Shown in pieces: positions 34,651 through 43,526 of a stretch of 64,000 nt of DNA. Source of the stretch: Microbacterium pygmaeum. GTDB lineage: Bacteria; Actinomycetota; Actinomycetes; Actinomycetales; Microbacteriaceae. Both the position numbers and the translations under genes were made by a program. The stretch covers positions 3,534,001 through 3,598,000 of the forward strand of contig NZ_LT629692.1 in assembly GCF_900100885.1 (NCBI RefSeq), written 5' to 3'. Position 1 is the stretch's first letter. Each line of letters opens with the position of its first letter. The notes under the pieces were generated by a model. The model was not told where the DNA came from and did no database searches. It worked only from the letters and a program-made list of their open reading frames with translations.

Positions 34651-35815
34651 AGGAGACGTCCTGCCGGGCACGGCGTGCGGCGCGTCGGGCGAGCGCGGCG
34701 ACGCGGGCAGCCGGTCCGGATGCCGCGTCCCGCTCCACCCGCTGGAACGACGACCACTCCCGCGCGGCCGGCCAGATGCGCGCGGCGAACGAGAGCAGCT
34801 CGTCGTCCCCGCCGCGCGGGTGCCCGCGGTCGTGCGCGGCCGACGCGAAGCGGAGCGCATCGCGTGCCAGCGCCCGACGGGCGTCGTCGTGCAGCGCGCT
34901 CGCACCGGGAACGCGATCGCCGACGCGGCGGAACACGCTCGCGAACGCATCGGCCCGTGCTTCCAGGTCGACGAGGGTGCCCGATCCGTCGGTCTCGCTC
35001 ATGCTCCCGCCGTGCTCGCGGTGCAGGGCCTGATCCGCCCCGCCGACCCAGCCGACGTCGCTGACCGCGGCGACCCGCATCGCGATCTCCATGTCCGGTG
35101 CGTACGGGACCGCCGGGTCCATCGGGCCGATCTCGGCGAGGACGCTCGAGCGGAGCACCATCTCCGGGTTGGTGATCGCGCTGACGCCGAGCCGGCAGCG
35201 CTCGGCGAGCCAGTCCCGCCCGCGCCACACCGTCCACCGGACGTCGGTCGTGCGGCCGGCGGGCGGTTCGGCGGACTCGAAGTGCCGCGGGTGCCCGTAG
35301 ACGAGCCCGACGCCGGGGCACGACTCCAGGAGTGCTGCGGCGCGTGCGAGCGACCCGGCAGCCAGCAGATCGTCGGCGTCCAGCTTCACGATGTACGCAC
35401 CCGATGCCGCCGCCCACCCGGTGTTGAAGGCGCGGACATGACCGCCGTTCTCGGCCCGCGCGAGCACTCGGACGGACGGATACTCGGCCGCGAGCCGGCG
35501 GGCGACCTCGAGGCTGTCGTCGGTCGAGACGTCGTCGACCACGAGCACCTCGACCTCGACACCCTCCTGCAGGACCGCGCTGCGCACGGCGGCCGGGAGG
35601 AACCGGGCGTAGTTGTAGCAGGGGATGACGACGGAGACCAGCGGCCGAGCGCGGGGCGCCAGCCTCGGCGCGGGAATCCGGGCGATCGGGCGCAGCGGCG
35701 ACGGTGCGAGGCGAGCCGCCAGCCGCAGCATCCGTCCCGACATCGCGTGCGACTCGGCGTATCCCGTCCAGGTGCGCACCCGCGTCGCTGGCGCCACCGC
35801 GAGATCACGCGACAT
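34622..35815 (-). CDS. Family 2 glycosyltransferase
   Basis: This is a 397-residue GT2 enzyme with a 55-residue N-terminal extension before LVSVVIPCYNYARFLPAAVR, VVDDVSTDDS near 95, and KLDADDLLAAGS near 145 (DXD). GVGLVYGHPRHFES and ITNPEMVLRSSVL follow. It is paralogous to the product of 37280-38326 in its catalytic core, with the same VGLVYG and NPEXVXRXSV features. The start overlaps the flippase gene by 11 bp. Confidence 0.85.
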   Translation of the reverse strand: MSRDLAVAPATRVRTWTGYAESHAMSGRMLRLAARLAPSPLRPIARIPAPRLAPRARPLVSVVIPCYNYARFLPAAVRSAVLQEGVEVEVLVVDDVSTDDSLEVARRLAAEYPSVRVLARAENGGHVRAFNTGWAAASGAYIVKLDADDLLAAGSLARAAALLESCPGVGLVYGHPRHFESAEPPAGRTTDVRWTVWRGRDWLAERCRLGVSAITNPEMVLRSSVLAEIGPMDPAVPYAPDMEIAMRVAAVSDVGWVGGADQALHREHGGSMSETDGSGTLVDLEARADAFASVFRRVGDRVPGASALHDDARRALARDALRFASAAHDRGHPRGGDDELLSFAARIWPAAREWSSFQRVERDAASGPAARVAALARRAARRARQDVSYARWVVSGV

Positions 35816-37268
35816 CGTGCACCGCCACGCCGACCCGCTCCGAGCCGCGGATCGCCCGCACGTGCTGCCGCAGCCACGGCCACCCGACGAGCAGGTAGAC
35901 CGCGACGGCGCCGAGACCGCCGACCAGCACCGCCCCGACCGGGTTCTCGATCAGCAGACGTGCGCCGATCGCGACAGCGACCGCGGGGACCGCCGCCACC
36001 GTCGGCCACCACGCCGCCCGCAGGATCGTCCGGAAGCGGACGCCGGCCGAGCGCAGCGCCAGCGCGTATGCGGGAAGGACCACGACGACCGCCACGACCA
36101 CGTGCACCCATCCGGCGCCGACGATCCCGAACGCCTGCGTGGCGAAGATCATGCCCACCACGAGGACCGCGAGCCAGGCGAGCTGGATCCACAGCACCGG
36201 CCGCGACCGCCCGCGGGCGTAGAGGAAGCCGGCGAAGAGGTCGAAGACCACGCGCAGACTGCCGTAGAGGCCGAGCGCGGCCAGCACCGGCGCGGCGGGC
36301 AGCCATTTCGCGCCGTAGACGACTTCGATGAGCGGCGCGCTGAGCGCGGCCAGCACCGCGCCGGCGGGGAGCGCTCCGGCCCAGGCCACCGCGACGACGG
36401 GGGCGAGTCCCTCGCTCCCGCTGCCGGTGCGCGAGAAGTACGGCAGCGAGATCGAGCGCACGACCTGCGACAGGGCGCTCATCGGCCAGCCCGAGATGTT
36501 GAAGGCGAGCACGTAGAACCCCAGGGCGGCAGCGCCGGCGATGCGCACCAGGATGATGTTGTCGACGTTCAGCAGCGTCCAGGAGAGCAGGTTGGCGGCG
36601 GCGATGGGCAGGCCGAAGGCGAGCACCGGCCCGATCGCGGCGCGGTCGATGCCGAACCGCGGCACCACCCGGGCCAGCACGAACTGCATGACCGTCGAGA
36701 CGACCTGCGCCGCCACGCGTCCGATCGCCAGGCCCAGCGGACCCAGGCCGATCGCGACGAGGGCCAGGGTCACCGTCGTGGAGACGAGGAAGTCGGCGAC
36801 GCCGACGAAGAAGAGCTCGCGCTGCTGGAACCGGCGCTGCAGCATCGCGTACGGCACGACGCTCGCCCCGGCCAGCACCAGCGTGAGCGAGAGCACCGAG
36901 ATGGCGGGCGCCGCCGCGGGGGCTCCGAGCAGGTCCGCGATCGCGACGCTGGAGGCCAGCGTGATCGCGGTCATGATCGCGCCGCTGGTAAGCCCAAGGG
37001 TGGCGACGGTCGGCGCGATGCGGTCGGGGTCGTCGCTGCGGATGAGGTCGGCGGACAACCCCAGGTCGGCCACGGTGATCAGGATCGCCTGCACGGTGAG
37101 GGCGACCGCGTAGACACCGAACTCCTCGGGGCTGAGCAGCCGGGCCAGCACGATCCCGACGACGAGTCCGCCCAGGCGCAGCACGATCGTGCTCACGCCG
37201 CTCCAGGCCGCGCCGCGCGTCGCCTGGGAGCGCAGCGTCGCGCGGTGGTCACTCATCGAACGGGTCAT
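35805..37268 (-). CDS. Wzx-type oligosaccharide flippase
   Basis: This is a 487-residue MATE/MVF-like membrane protein with 12 to 14 TM helices (GAAWSGVSTIVLRLGGLVVG at the N-terminus, ARLLSPEEFGVYAVALTVQ typical of the family). It flips lipid-linked repeat units across the membrane for the Wzy-like polymerase. A second in-frame ATG lies 12 bp downstream. It starts 11 bp after the preceding gene's stop, in the middle of the 13-gene operon. Confidence 0.9.
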   Translation of the reverse strand: MTRSMSDHRATLRSQATRGAAWSGVSTIVLRLGGLVVGIVLARLLSPEEFGVYAVALTVQAILITVADLGLSADLIRSDDPDRIAPTVATLGLTSGAIMTAITLASSVAIADLLGAPAAAPAISVLSLTLVLAGASVVPYAMLQRRFQQRELFFVGVADFLVSTTVTLALVAIGLGPLGLAIGRVAAQVVSTVMQFVLARVVPRFGIDRAAIGPVLAFGLPIAAANLLSWTLLNVDNIILVRIAGAAALGFYVLAFNISGWPMSALSQVVRSISLPYFSRTGSGSEGLAPVVAVAWAGALPAGAVLAALSAPLIEVVYGAKWLPAAPVLAALGLYGSLRVVFDLFAGFLYARGRSRPVLWIQLAWLAVLVVGMIFATQAFGIVGAGWVHVVVAVVVVLPAYALALRSAGVRFRTILRAAWWPTVAAVPAVAVAIGARLLIENPVGAVLVGGLGAVAVYLLVGWPWLRQHVRAIRGSERVGVAVHDVA

Positions 37269-37279
37269 CGTCGGCGACC

Positions 37280-38326
37280 TCAGAGCCCGAGCGCCAGCTG
37301 GCGACGTGAGCGGATCTTCCAGCGCAGACGTTCGGCCGAGCGGATGCCGCGTGCCCGCCGTCCCTCGATCGCGGTGCGATCAGCCCAGCGCCAGACCGGG
37401 GTGCGCACGATCTCCGGCGCAGTCTCGCGGGCGAAGCCCTGGAGCTCCGAGAGCACCTCGGCCGGGGCGCCTTCGGCCCGCAGCAGCGCGCCGCGAAGCA
37501 GGGCTTCGCGCGCGACCGAGCGTCGCGCGGTCGCGGCGAGCGCGTCGGCACCGGCGAGCCCCGATCCGTCCGCGGCGAAGAAGCGCTCGTAGACGTCTCG
37601 CACCTGCCGCATGTCATCGAGCACTCCGCCGTACTGGCTGGAGTGCATGTTGGCGCCGTGATCGCTGCGGTAGTACGCCTGGCGGGGTCCGGCGACGAAG
37701 CCCACATCGCTGACGGCGGCGGCCTGCAGCCACATGTACATGTCGCCGGCGTGCGGGAAGTCGAGGTCGTAGCCGCCGGTGCTCAGGTACACCGAACGAC
37801 GCATCACGGCCTCGGGGTTGACCACTGCGTTGCGCCCGCGGCGCACGAGTCGGTCGATCCACTCCTCGCCGGTCCACAGCTGCCACCACCCGCCACCGGC
37901 GCGGACCGCTGGCAGCTCCCCGGAGAAGAACTCCACTCCGCCGTAGACCAGGCCGACGTTCGGATGCGCCTCCATCAGCGCGACAGAACGGGTGAGCGAA
38001 TCGGGGGTGAGGGCGTCATCGGCCGACAGCAGCACGACGTAGTCGCCGGTCGCCCTGGCCAGTCCGTCGTTGTACGTGCGGATGTGCCGCATGTTCTCCG
38101 CGTGCTCGACGAGCGTGATCCGCTGATCGGCCGCGGCGATACGGCGCGCGATCGCATCGCTGCCGTCGGTGGATCGGTCATCCACGATGATGATCTCGAG
38201 GTCGAGGCCGCGCTGGTCCAGTGCCGAGTCGACCGCCGTCTGCAGGAACTGCCCGTAGTTGTAGTGCGGGATCACCACGGTGACCTTCGGGCGGCGGAGC
38301 ATCCGCGCGGGGCGGACGATCCTCAT
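37280..38326 (-). CDS. Family 2 glycosyltransferase
   Basis: This is a 348-residue GT2 enzyme with VTVVIPHYNYGQFLQTAVDS, IVDDRSTDGSD near 47, and LLSADDALTPDS near 99. VGLVYGGVEFFSGE and VVNPEAVMRRSVYLSTGGYD are shared in pattern with the 34622-35815 product. Its ATG overlaps the aminotransferase stop by 4 bp. The donor and linkage are not predictable. Confidence 0.86.
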   Translation of the reverse strand: MRIVRPARMLRRPKVTVVIPHYNYGQFLQTAVDSALDQRGLDLEIIIVDDRSTDGSDAIARRIAAADQRITLVEHAENMRHIRTYNDGLARATGDYVVLLSADDALTPDSLTRSVALMEAHPNVGLVYGGVEFFSGELPAVRAGGGWWQLWTGEEWIDRLVRRGRNAVVNPEAVMRRSVYLSTGGYDLDFPHAGDMYMWLQAAAVSDVGFVAGPRQAYYRSDHGANMHSSQYGGVLDDMRQVRDVYERFFAADGSGLAGADALAATARRSVAREALLRGALLRAEGAPAEVLSELQGFARETAPEIVRTPVWRWADRTAIEGRRARGIRSAERLRWKIRSRRQLALGL

Positions 38327-39474
38327 GACGCGATCCGCTCGGTCGTGCGCCGGAGCGCTCCGGCCAGCGCGCCGACGACCTGCTCCTGCTGCGCCTCGCT
38401 CAGGTGCGGGAACATCGGCAGCGACAGGATGCGGCCCGCTGCCGCCTCGGCGACCGGGAACTGTCCACGACGGTAGCCGAGCGATGCGTAGGCGGCGGTG
38501 AAGGGCACGGGCGTCGGGTAGTGGATGCCGGTGCCGACGCCCGCCGCAGCAAGCACGGCCGCCACCCGATCACGGTCGTCGACACGCACGACGAAGAGGT
38601 GCCAGACGTCGTCGTTGCCCGGGCGCACGGCGGGCAGGCGCACCCCGTCCAAGCCGGTGAGCATGGCGGCGTAGCGCGCCGCTGCGGCCCGGCGCATCGC
38701 GTTCCAGCCGTCGAGGCGCCGCAGCTTGGCGCGCAGCACGACCGCCTGCACCGCGTCGAGGCGTGCGTTGACGCCGACGACATCGTGCACGTACTTGACG
38801 GCGCTGCCGTGGGCGCCGAGCGTGCGCACGCGCGCCGCGAGGGCGGCGTCATCGGTCATGACCGCGCCCGCATCGCCCGCGGCGCCGAGGTTCTTGCCGG
38901 GATAGAAGCTGGTCGCCGCCACCCGTGACAGCGCGCCGGCCCGACCGGCCGCGGAGGCGGCGCCCTGCGCCTGGGCGGCATCCTCGATCACGACCAGGTC
39001 GTGGGCACGGGCGATCGAGGCGATCTGCTCCATCGGCGCGGTCTGCCCGAACAGGTGCACCGGCACGATCGCGCGGGTGCGGGGCGTGATCGCCGCCGCG
39101 ACGGCGTCCGGGTCGAGGAGGAGGTGGTCGTCGTCGACATCGACGAAGACGGGCACGGCGCCGATCCGCGAGACCGCCTCGGCGGTGGCGATGAACGTGT
39201 TCGCCGGAACGATCACCTCGTCGCCCGTGCCGATGCCGACCGCCCGGTACGCGAGCTCGAGCGCGTCGGTGCCGTTCGAGACCCCGATCACGTGGCGCAC
39301 ACCGAGGTAGTCGGCGAACTCGCGTTCGAACGCGTCGACCTCCGGGCCGCCCATGAAGGCGGCCGATTCGAGCTGGGCACGCCAGACCGGGAGCACCTCG
39401 TCCACGATCTCCGCCTGCTGGGCGCCGAGGTCGACGAACGGCACCGCGTCCAGGAACGGCAGGCCGCCGGTCAT
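38323..39474 (-). CDS. DegT/DnrJ/EryC1 sugar aminotransferase (WbpE/WlbC-like)
   Basis: This is a 383-residue fold-I PLP aminotransferase. It starts with VPFVDLGAQQAEI; the sites are VSNGTDALELAYRAVGI near 65, VIEDAAQAQGA near 162 and the PLP lysine in TSFYPGKNLGAAGDAGAV near 188. Such enzymes convert 3- or 4-keto nucleotide sugars to amino sugars. Together with the oxidoreductase at 42225 and the hexapeptide acetyltransferase at 43527 it fits a UDP-3-acetamido-uronate type pathway (inference). The stop and start are coupled to its neighbours. Confidence 0.85.
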   Translation of the reverse strand: MTGGLPFLDAVPFVDLGAQQAEIVDEVLPVWRAQLESAAFMGGPEVDAFEREFADYLGVRHVIGVSNGTDALELAYRAVGIGTGDEVIVPANTFIATAEAVSRIGAVPVFVDVDDDHLLLDPDAVAAAITPRTRAIVPVHLFGQTAPMEQIASIARAHDLVVIEDAAQAQGAASAAGRAGALSRVAATSFYPGKNLGAAGDAGAVMTDDAALAARVRTLGAHGSAVKYVHDVVGVNARLDAVQAVVLRAKLRRLDGWNAMRRAAAARYAAMLTGLDGVRLPAVRPGNDDVWHLFVVRVDDRDRVAAVLAAAGVGTGIHYPTPVPFTAAYASLGYRRGQFPVAEAAAGRILSLPMFPHLSEAQQEQVVGALAGALRRTTERIAS

Positions 39475-40097
39475 CCCCGTGCCTCCAGTTCTCGAGCGGG
39501 CACCCCTGCCCAGGTCCGATCGCCCGGGACGTCGGCGAGCACCACGGCGCCCATGCCGACCGTCGCGCCGCGGCCGATCTCGACGCCCTGGCGGATCGAC
39601 GCGTTCATGCCGACGTACGCGGCCCCGCGGATGCGCACCGACCCGCCGAGCGCGACGCCCGCCGCGAGCGTCGCGAAATCATCGAGCACGCAGTCGTGCG
39701 TGACGGTGCAGTTCGGCATCACCACGACGTGGTGACCGATGCTCGCATCCGCGGTGACGACCACGCCGTCGAGCAGGATGCTGCCAGGGGCGACCGTGCT
39801 CGTCCGGCCGATCCGGGCCGACCGCGCGACGTACGTCGCGTACCGGTCGAGGCCGACGCCGGACTTCGCGAGTCGGCGTACGACGCTGCGGCGGCTCGCG
39901 CTCGGCCCGATGCACACCAGCAGCGACTCGTCGCGGTCGGTCGCCGCTGAGACCGCGCCGACCACCGGGATGCCGTCGATCTGGCTGCCGTGCAGCGTCT
40001 GGTCATCGTCGAGGATTCCTGCGACGCCGGTGATCCCGGCGGCCAGGACCTCCCGCACCAGTCCGCTCGCCCCCACGAGCAGCAGCCCCGCGCTCAT
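39471..40097 (-). CDS. NeuD/PglD-family sugar O/N-acyltransferase
   Basis: This is a 208-residue protein. The N-terminal Rossmann-like PglD domain starts LLLVGASGLVREVL, and a C-terminal left-handed beta-helix of hexapeptide repeats (about 95-195) ends PGDRTWAGVPARELE. It acetylates a 4-amino sugar nucleotide with acetyl-CoA. It lies directly after a perosamine-synthase-like aminotransferase, overlapping by 4 bp, which is the usual partner order. Confidence 0.87.
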   Translation of the reverse strand: MSAGLLLVGASGLVREVLAAGITGVAGILDDDQTLHGSQIDGIPVVGAVSAATDRDESLLVCIGPSASRRSVVRRLAKSGVGLDRYATYVARSARIGRTSTVAPGSILLDGVVVTADASIGHHVVVMPNCTVTHDCVLDDFATLAAGVALGGSVRIRGAAYVGMNASIRQGVEIGRGATVGMGAVVLADVPGDRTWAGVPARELEARG

Positions 40098-41239
40098 GCC
40101 GCGACCCCGGCCGGTGCGCGCAGCACCGCGATCACGCGATCCTGCTCGTCGGCGGTCAACGTGTGGAACACCGGAAGGATCAGCGTGGTCTCGTTCAGGC
40201 GTTCGGTGACCGGCAGCCCGCGCTCCGGCGTCAGGGAACGGTACGGCGGCTGGCGGTGCGCGGCCATGATGCCGCGTCGCGCCGAGACGTCGGCGTGGGC
40301 GAGCGCCTCGAGCAGCCCCTCGCGATCGGTCGGGTACTCGTCGAGGACCTCGACCCAGAAGGACTGGTAGTTGCCGGTGCCGTACGACGGGTCGGCGACC
40401 GCGCGAAGACCCGGGATGCCGGCGATGGCGCGCTGGTAGGCCGCCGCGATCTCGCGGCGACGCCGCACGATCTCGGGCAGGCGCCCCAGCTGGACGATGC
40501 CGACGGCGGCCTGCAGGTCGGTCATCCGGAAGTTGAAGCCCACCTCGCCGTACTCCTCGGCCGGCGGCAGCACCGAGCGGTGCCGGTCGGCGGCCGAGAC
40601 GCTCATGGCGTGCTCGCGGAGGTGACGCGCCCGCGCGGCCCAGTCCTCGCGCGTCGTCGTGAGCATGCCGCCTTCGCCGGTCGTCAGGAGCTTGCGCGGG
40701 TGGAACGACCACGCCGAGATCTCCGCGCCGGCGCCCACGGGGCGCCCTTTGTAAGTCGAGCCGGCGCCGCACGCGGCATCCTCGATCACGACGATTCCGA
40801 GCCGGTCGGTGACCGCCCGGATGCCGTCCAGGTCGACCGGCACCCCGCCCTGGTCGACGGCGATCACGGCGCGGGTGGCCGGCGTCAGAGCTGCCGCCAC
40901 GGTGTCGCCCGTGAGGTTGCCGGTGCCCGCGTCGACGTCGGCGAACACGGGGTCGGCACCGACGTAGCGGACCGCGTTCGTGGTGGCGATGAACGAGAAC
41001 GAAGGGATGACGACCTCGTCGCCCGGCCCGATCCCCGCGACGATCAGCGCCAGGTGCAGGGCGGTCGTGCAGCTCGTCGTGGCGACGGCGTACGGCGCCT
41101 GCATCGCGGCGGCGAACTCCTGCTCGAAGCGCAGGACGCGCGGGCCCTGTGCCACCCAGCCGCTGGCGATCACCTCCGCGACGGCATCCGCCTCCTCGGT
41201 CCCGAGCCAGGGCACCATCACGTTGATGCGGGCGCTCAT
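40094..41239 (-). CDS. DegT/DnrJ/EryC1 aminotransferase (perosamine synthase/PglE-like)
   Basis: This is a 381-residue PLP aminotransferase with VPWLGTEEADAVAEVIASGW at the start, TTSCTTALHLALIVAGIGPG near 55, VIEDAACGAG near 152, and the PLP lysine in AWSFHPRKLLTTGEGGM near 180. The FHPRK-TTGEGGM form is typical of 4-keto aminotransferases such as perosamine synthase and PglE. Its partner is probably the NeuD/PglD acyltransferase just downstream. A matching 4,6-dehydratase is not obvious in the window. Confidence 0.85.
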   Translation of the reverse strand: MSARINVMVPWLGTEEADAVAEVIASGWVAQGPRVLRFEQEFAAAMQAPYAVATTSCTTALHLALIVAGIGPGDEVVIPSFSFIATTNAVRYVGADPVFADVDAGTGNLTGDTVAAALTPATRAVIAVDQGGVPVDLDGIRAVTDRLGIVVIEDAACGAGSTYKGRPVGAGAEISAWSFHPRKLLTTGEGGMLTTTREDWAARARHLREHAMSVSAADRHRSVLPPAEEYGEVGFNFRMTDLQAAVGIVQLGRLPEIVRRRREIAAAYQRAIAGIPGLRAVADPSYGTGNYQSFWVEVLDEYPTDREGLLEALAHADVSARRGIMAAHRQPPYRSLTPERGLPVTERLNETTLILPVFHTLTADEQDRVIAVLRAPAGVAA

Positions 41240-42228
41240 GCGCGGACCGTCCGGCCGGCCGCGATCTCTTCCCGCAGCGGGGCCCACCAGTCCACCAGCA
41301 TCCGAAGACCCTCCTCGATGCCGATGGATGCCTCGAAGCCGAGGTCGCGCCGGGCGGCCGTCGTGTCGGCGAGCCGGCGGGGAACGCCGTTGACGGCGCG
41401 CTCCGGGCCGTGCTCGACCCCCAGGTCCGAACCCATGACCCGCAGCAGCGCCTCGGCGAGTTCGAGCAGGCTGGTCTCGGTGCCGCTGGCGATGTTGTAG
41501 TCGCCGTCCACGATGTCGCTGGCTCCGGCCAGCACGTTCGCACGGGCGATGTCCGGCACGCAGACGAAATCCATCGTCTGGCGGCCGTCGCCGAAGATCA
41601 GCGGCGGCTCGCCGTCCGCGATCCGCTCCATCCAGCGCACCAGCACCTCGGTGTACAGGCCGTGCACGTCCATGCGGGGCCCATAGACGTTGAAGTAGCG
41701 CAGGATGACGTAGTCCAGGCCCTGCATCGCCCGGAAGCTGCGCAGCAGCCCTTCGTTGAACGATTTGGCGGCGCCGTAGAGCGTGTCGTTGTTGTGGTGG
41801 TGGTGCCGTTCGGTCGTCGGGAACTCCTCCGCGAGGCCGAACACGGATGCGCTGGATGCCGCGATGAGCTTGCGCACCCGGTGCCTCGCCGCCGACTCGA
41901 CGACGTTGAACGTGCCGTCGACGAGCACCTCGAGAGCCAGCCGCGGCTCCTCGGCGCACTGCGTGATGCGGATTGCGGCCTGGTGGTAGACCAGGTCCTT
42001 GCCGGCGGTGAGGTCATCCACCAGCGCAGCATCGCGGATGTCGCCGTCCACGAGCGTGACCCGACCGGTGGCCAGTGCGTGCTCGAGGTTGCCGATGCGC
42101 CCGCGGACCAGGTTGTCCAGCACGTCGATGTGCGCGGCCCCGGCGTCCAGCAGCTGGTCGACGAGGGTCGAGCCGATCGTGCCGGCACCGCCCGTGACGA
42201 GGATGCGGGAGCCCTCCAGCCGCGTCAT
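41236..42228 (-). CDS. NAD-dependent epimerase/dehydratase
   Basis: This is a 330-residue extended short-chain dehydrogenase with ILVTGGAGTIGSTLVDQLL (Rossmann loop) at 9-27, an SSASVFG Ser site near 127, and the catalytic YGAAK near 149-153. YFNVYGPRMD follows near 175. It is similar in design to UDP-hexose 4-epimerases. A His-rich HHHHNN stretch precedes the catalytic Tyr. It would supply or interconvert a nucleotide sugar for the operon. Epimerase versus dehydratase cannot be decided by eye. Confidence 0.85.
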   Translation of the reverse strand: MTRLEGSRILVTGGAGTIGSTLVDQLLDAGAAHIDVLDNLVRGRIGNLEHALATGRVTLVDGDIRDAALVDDLTAGKDLVYHQAAIRITQCAEEPRLALEVLVDGTFNVVESAARHRVRKLIAASSASVFGLAEEFPTTERHHHHNNDTLYGAAKSFNEGLLRSFRAMQGLDYVILRYFNVYGPRMDVHGLYTEVLVRWMERIADGEPPLIFGDGRQTMDFVCVPDIARANVLAGASDIVDGDYNIASGTETSLLELAEALLRVMGSDLGVEHGPERAVNGVPRRLADTTAARRDLGFEASIGIEEGLRMLVDWWAPLREEIAAGRTVRA

Positions 42229-43337
42229 CGGACGACTCCCCCGCTGACGAGCTCGACGGCGAGCGGTTCGAGCGGTTCGAGCGGCTCAGGCGCGCCGCCG
42301 CGCTCGAGGCTGCGGTTCGCGGCCTCGAGCACCGCCAGCACCCGCAGACCGGCCTCGCCACCGGTGCGCGCGCTGCGGCCCTCCCGGATCGCCGCGGCGA
42401 ACTCGGCGGCGACGCCGGCCAGCGCCTCGCCCTCGGGCAGCGCCGGCGACCACGTGTCGCCGAGCCGGTAGGAGATGTGCGCGGCACGCGCGTCCGCTGC
42501 GCTGCCCTTCGACACCTGCTCGATGTCGACGCCCCGGTCGTAGACGCTCAGCCGCTGCTGGGGGTTGAGGTCATCCCACACCAGCGTGCGCTTGGTGCCG
42601 CCGATCACCATCTGGCGGATCTTGGTCGGGCTCAGCCAGTTGGCGTGCACGTGGGCGACCGCTCCCCCGGCCAGCGGCATCGCGAGGTAGCCGATGCACG
42701 CCTTGCCGGTGCGCAGCGGATCCGCCCCGTGCGCCGCCACGCTGGTGGTCCGCAGGCCGCCGGGCAGCACGAAGTCCATGATCGACAGGTCGTGCGGCGC
42801 GAGGTCCCAGAAGACGTCGACGTCGGGCTGGATGAGTCCCAGGTTGATGCGCACGCTGTCGACGAAGAGGATGTCGCCCAGGAACCCGTCGGCGATGAGC
42901 TCGCGGATCTTCAGCACCGCCGGCGTGTAGCAGTACGTGTGGTCGGCCATCAGGACCAGACCCATCTCCCCCGCGCGCTCGACCATCTCGCGGCCGGCGA
43001 CGCCGCTGTCGGCCAGCGGCTTCTCGACGATGACGTGCTTGCCAGCCTCCAGCGCCGCCATCACGATCGCATGGTGCGTGCGCGCCGGTGTGGCGATCGC
43101 GACCGCGTCGATCAGCGGATCAGACAGGACGTCGTGCAGGTCGTCGGTGACCGGCACACCGCCCACCGAGTCCGCGACGCGACGCGCGCGATCGATGTCG
43201 AGGTCGCAGATCGCGGCGAGATGCCACGCCGGACCGGTCCGGAAGTTGCGGGCGAGGTTCGGACCCCAGTACCCCGCTCCGATGACAGCAATGCTCAATC
43301 GCGCCGTTTTTTCAACGACGGATGCCCCGTTCCCCAT
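42225..43337 (-). CDS. Gfo/Idh/MocA oxidoreductase (WbpB/WlbA-like)
   Basis: This is a 370-residue NAD-dependent sugar oxidoreductase with IAVIGAGYWGPNLARNF near residues 16-32, the EKPLA motif (VIVEKPLADSGV) near 97, and DLAPHDLSIMDFVL near 178. WbpB-type enzymes oxidise a UDP-N-acetylglucosaminuronate at C3. The DegT and hexapeptide enzymes nearby would continue that route. The C-terminus carries an EPLEPLEPL repeat. I chose the ATG at 43337, about 12 residues before the core. It is the first gene of the 13-gene minus-strand operon. Confidence 0.85.
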   Translation of the reverse strand: MGNGASVVEKTARLSIAVIGAGYWGPNLARNFRTGPAWHLAAICDLDIDRARRVADSVGGVPVTDDLHDVLSDPLIDAVAIATPARTHHAIVMAALEAGKHVIVEKPLADSGVAGREMVERAGEMGLVLMADHTYCYTPAVLKIRELIADGFLGDILFVDSVRINLGLIQPDVDVFWDLAPHDLSIMDFVLPGGLRTTSVAAHGADPLRTGKACIGYLAMPLAGGAVAHVHANWLSPTKIRQMVIGGTKRTLVWDDLNPQQRLSVYDRGVDIEQVSKGSAADARAAHISYRLGDTWSPALPEGEALAGVAAEFAAAIREGRSARTGGEAGLRVLAVLEAANRSLERGGAPEPLEPLEPLAVELVSGGVVR

Positions 43338-43461
43338 GTCTCCCCAGACTGTCCGCAGCACCGCGAAAGCACCCGGACCACCCGCCCCAGCAGGTGTTTC
43401 AGTACCGACGGCCGCTGACGCGCTTCCCACAGCGCACGACCCTCGATATCCCCAGGGGAGA

Positions 43462-43492
43462 AGTATAGCTTTGGGAGCACTGAGATCAGCAA
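43462..43492 (-). promoter_or_regulatory. Candidate promoter of the 13-gene minus-strand operon
   Basis: On the minus strand TTGCTG (43487-43492) and TATACT (43462-43467) are 19 bp apart. They lie about 125 bp before the oxidoreductase ATG, in an AT-richer patch of the 189-bp divergent region. Confidence 0.45.
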
Positions 43493-43526
43493 GCATTTCT
43501 CCGTACGGATTCTGAGGAGGATGTCG

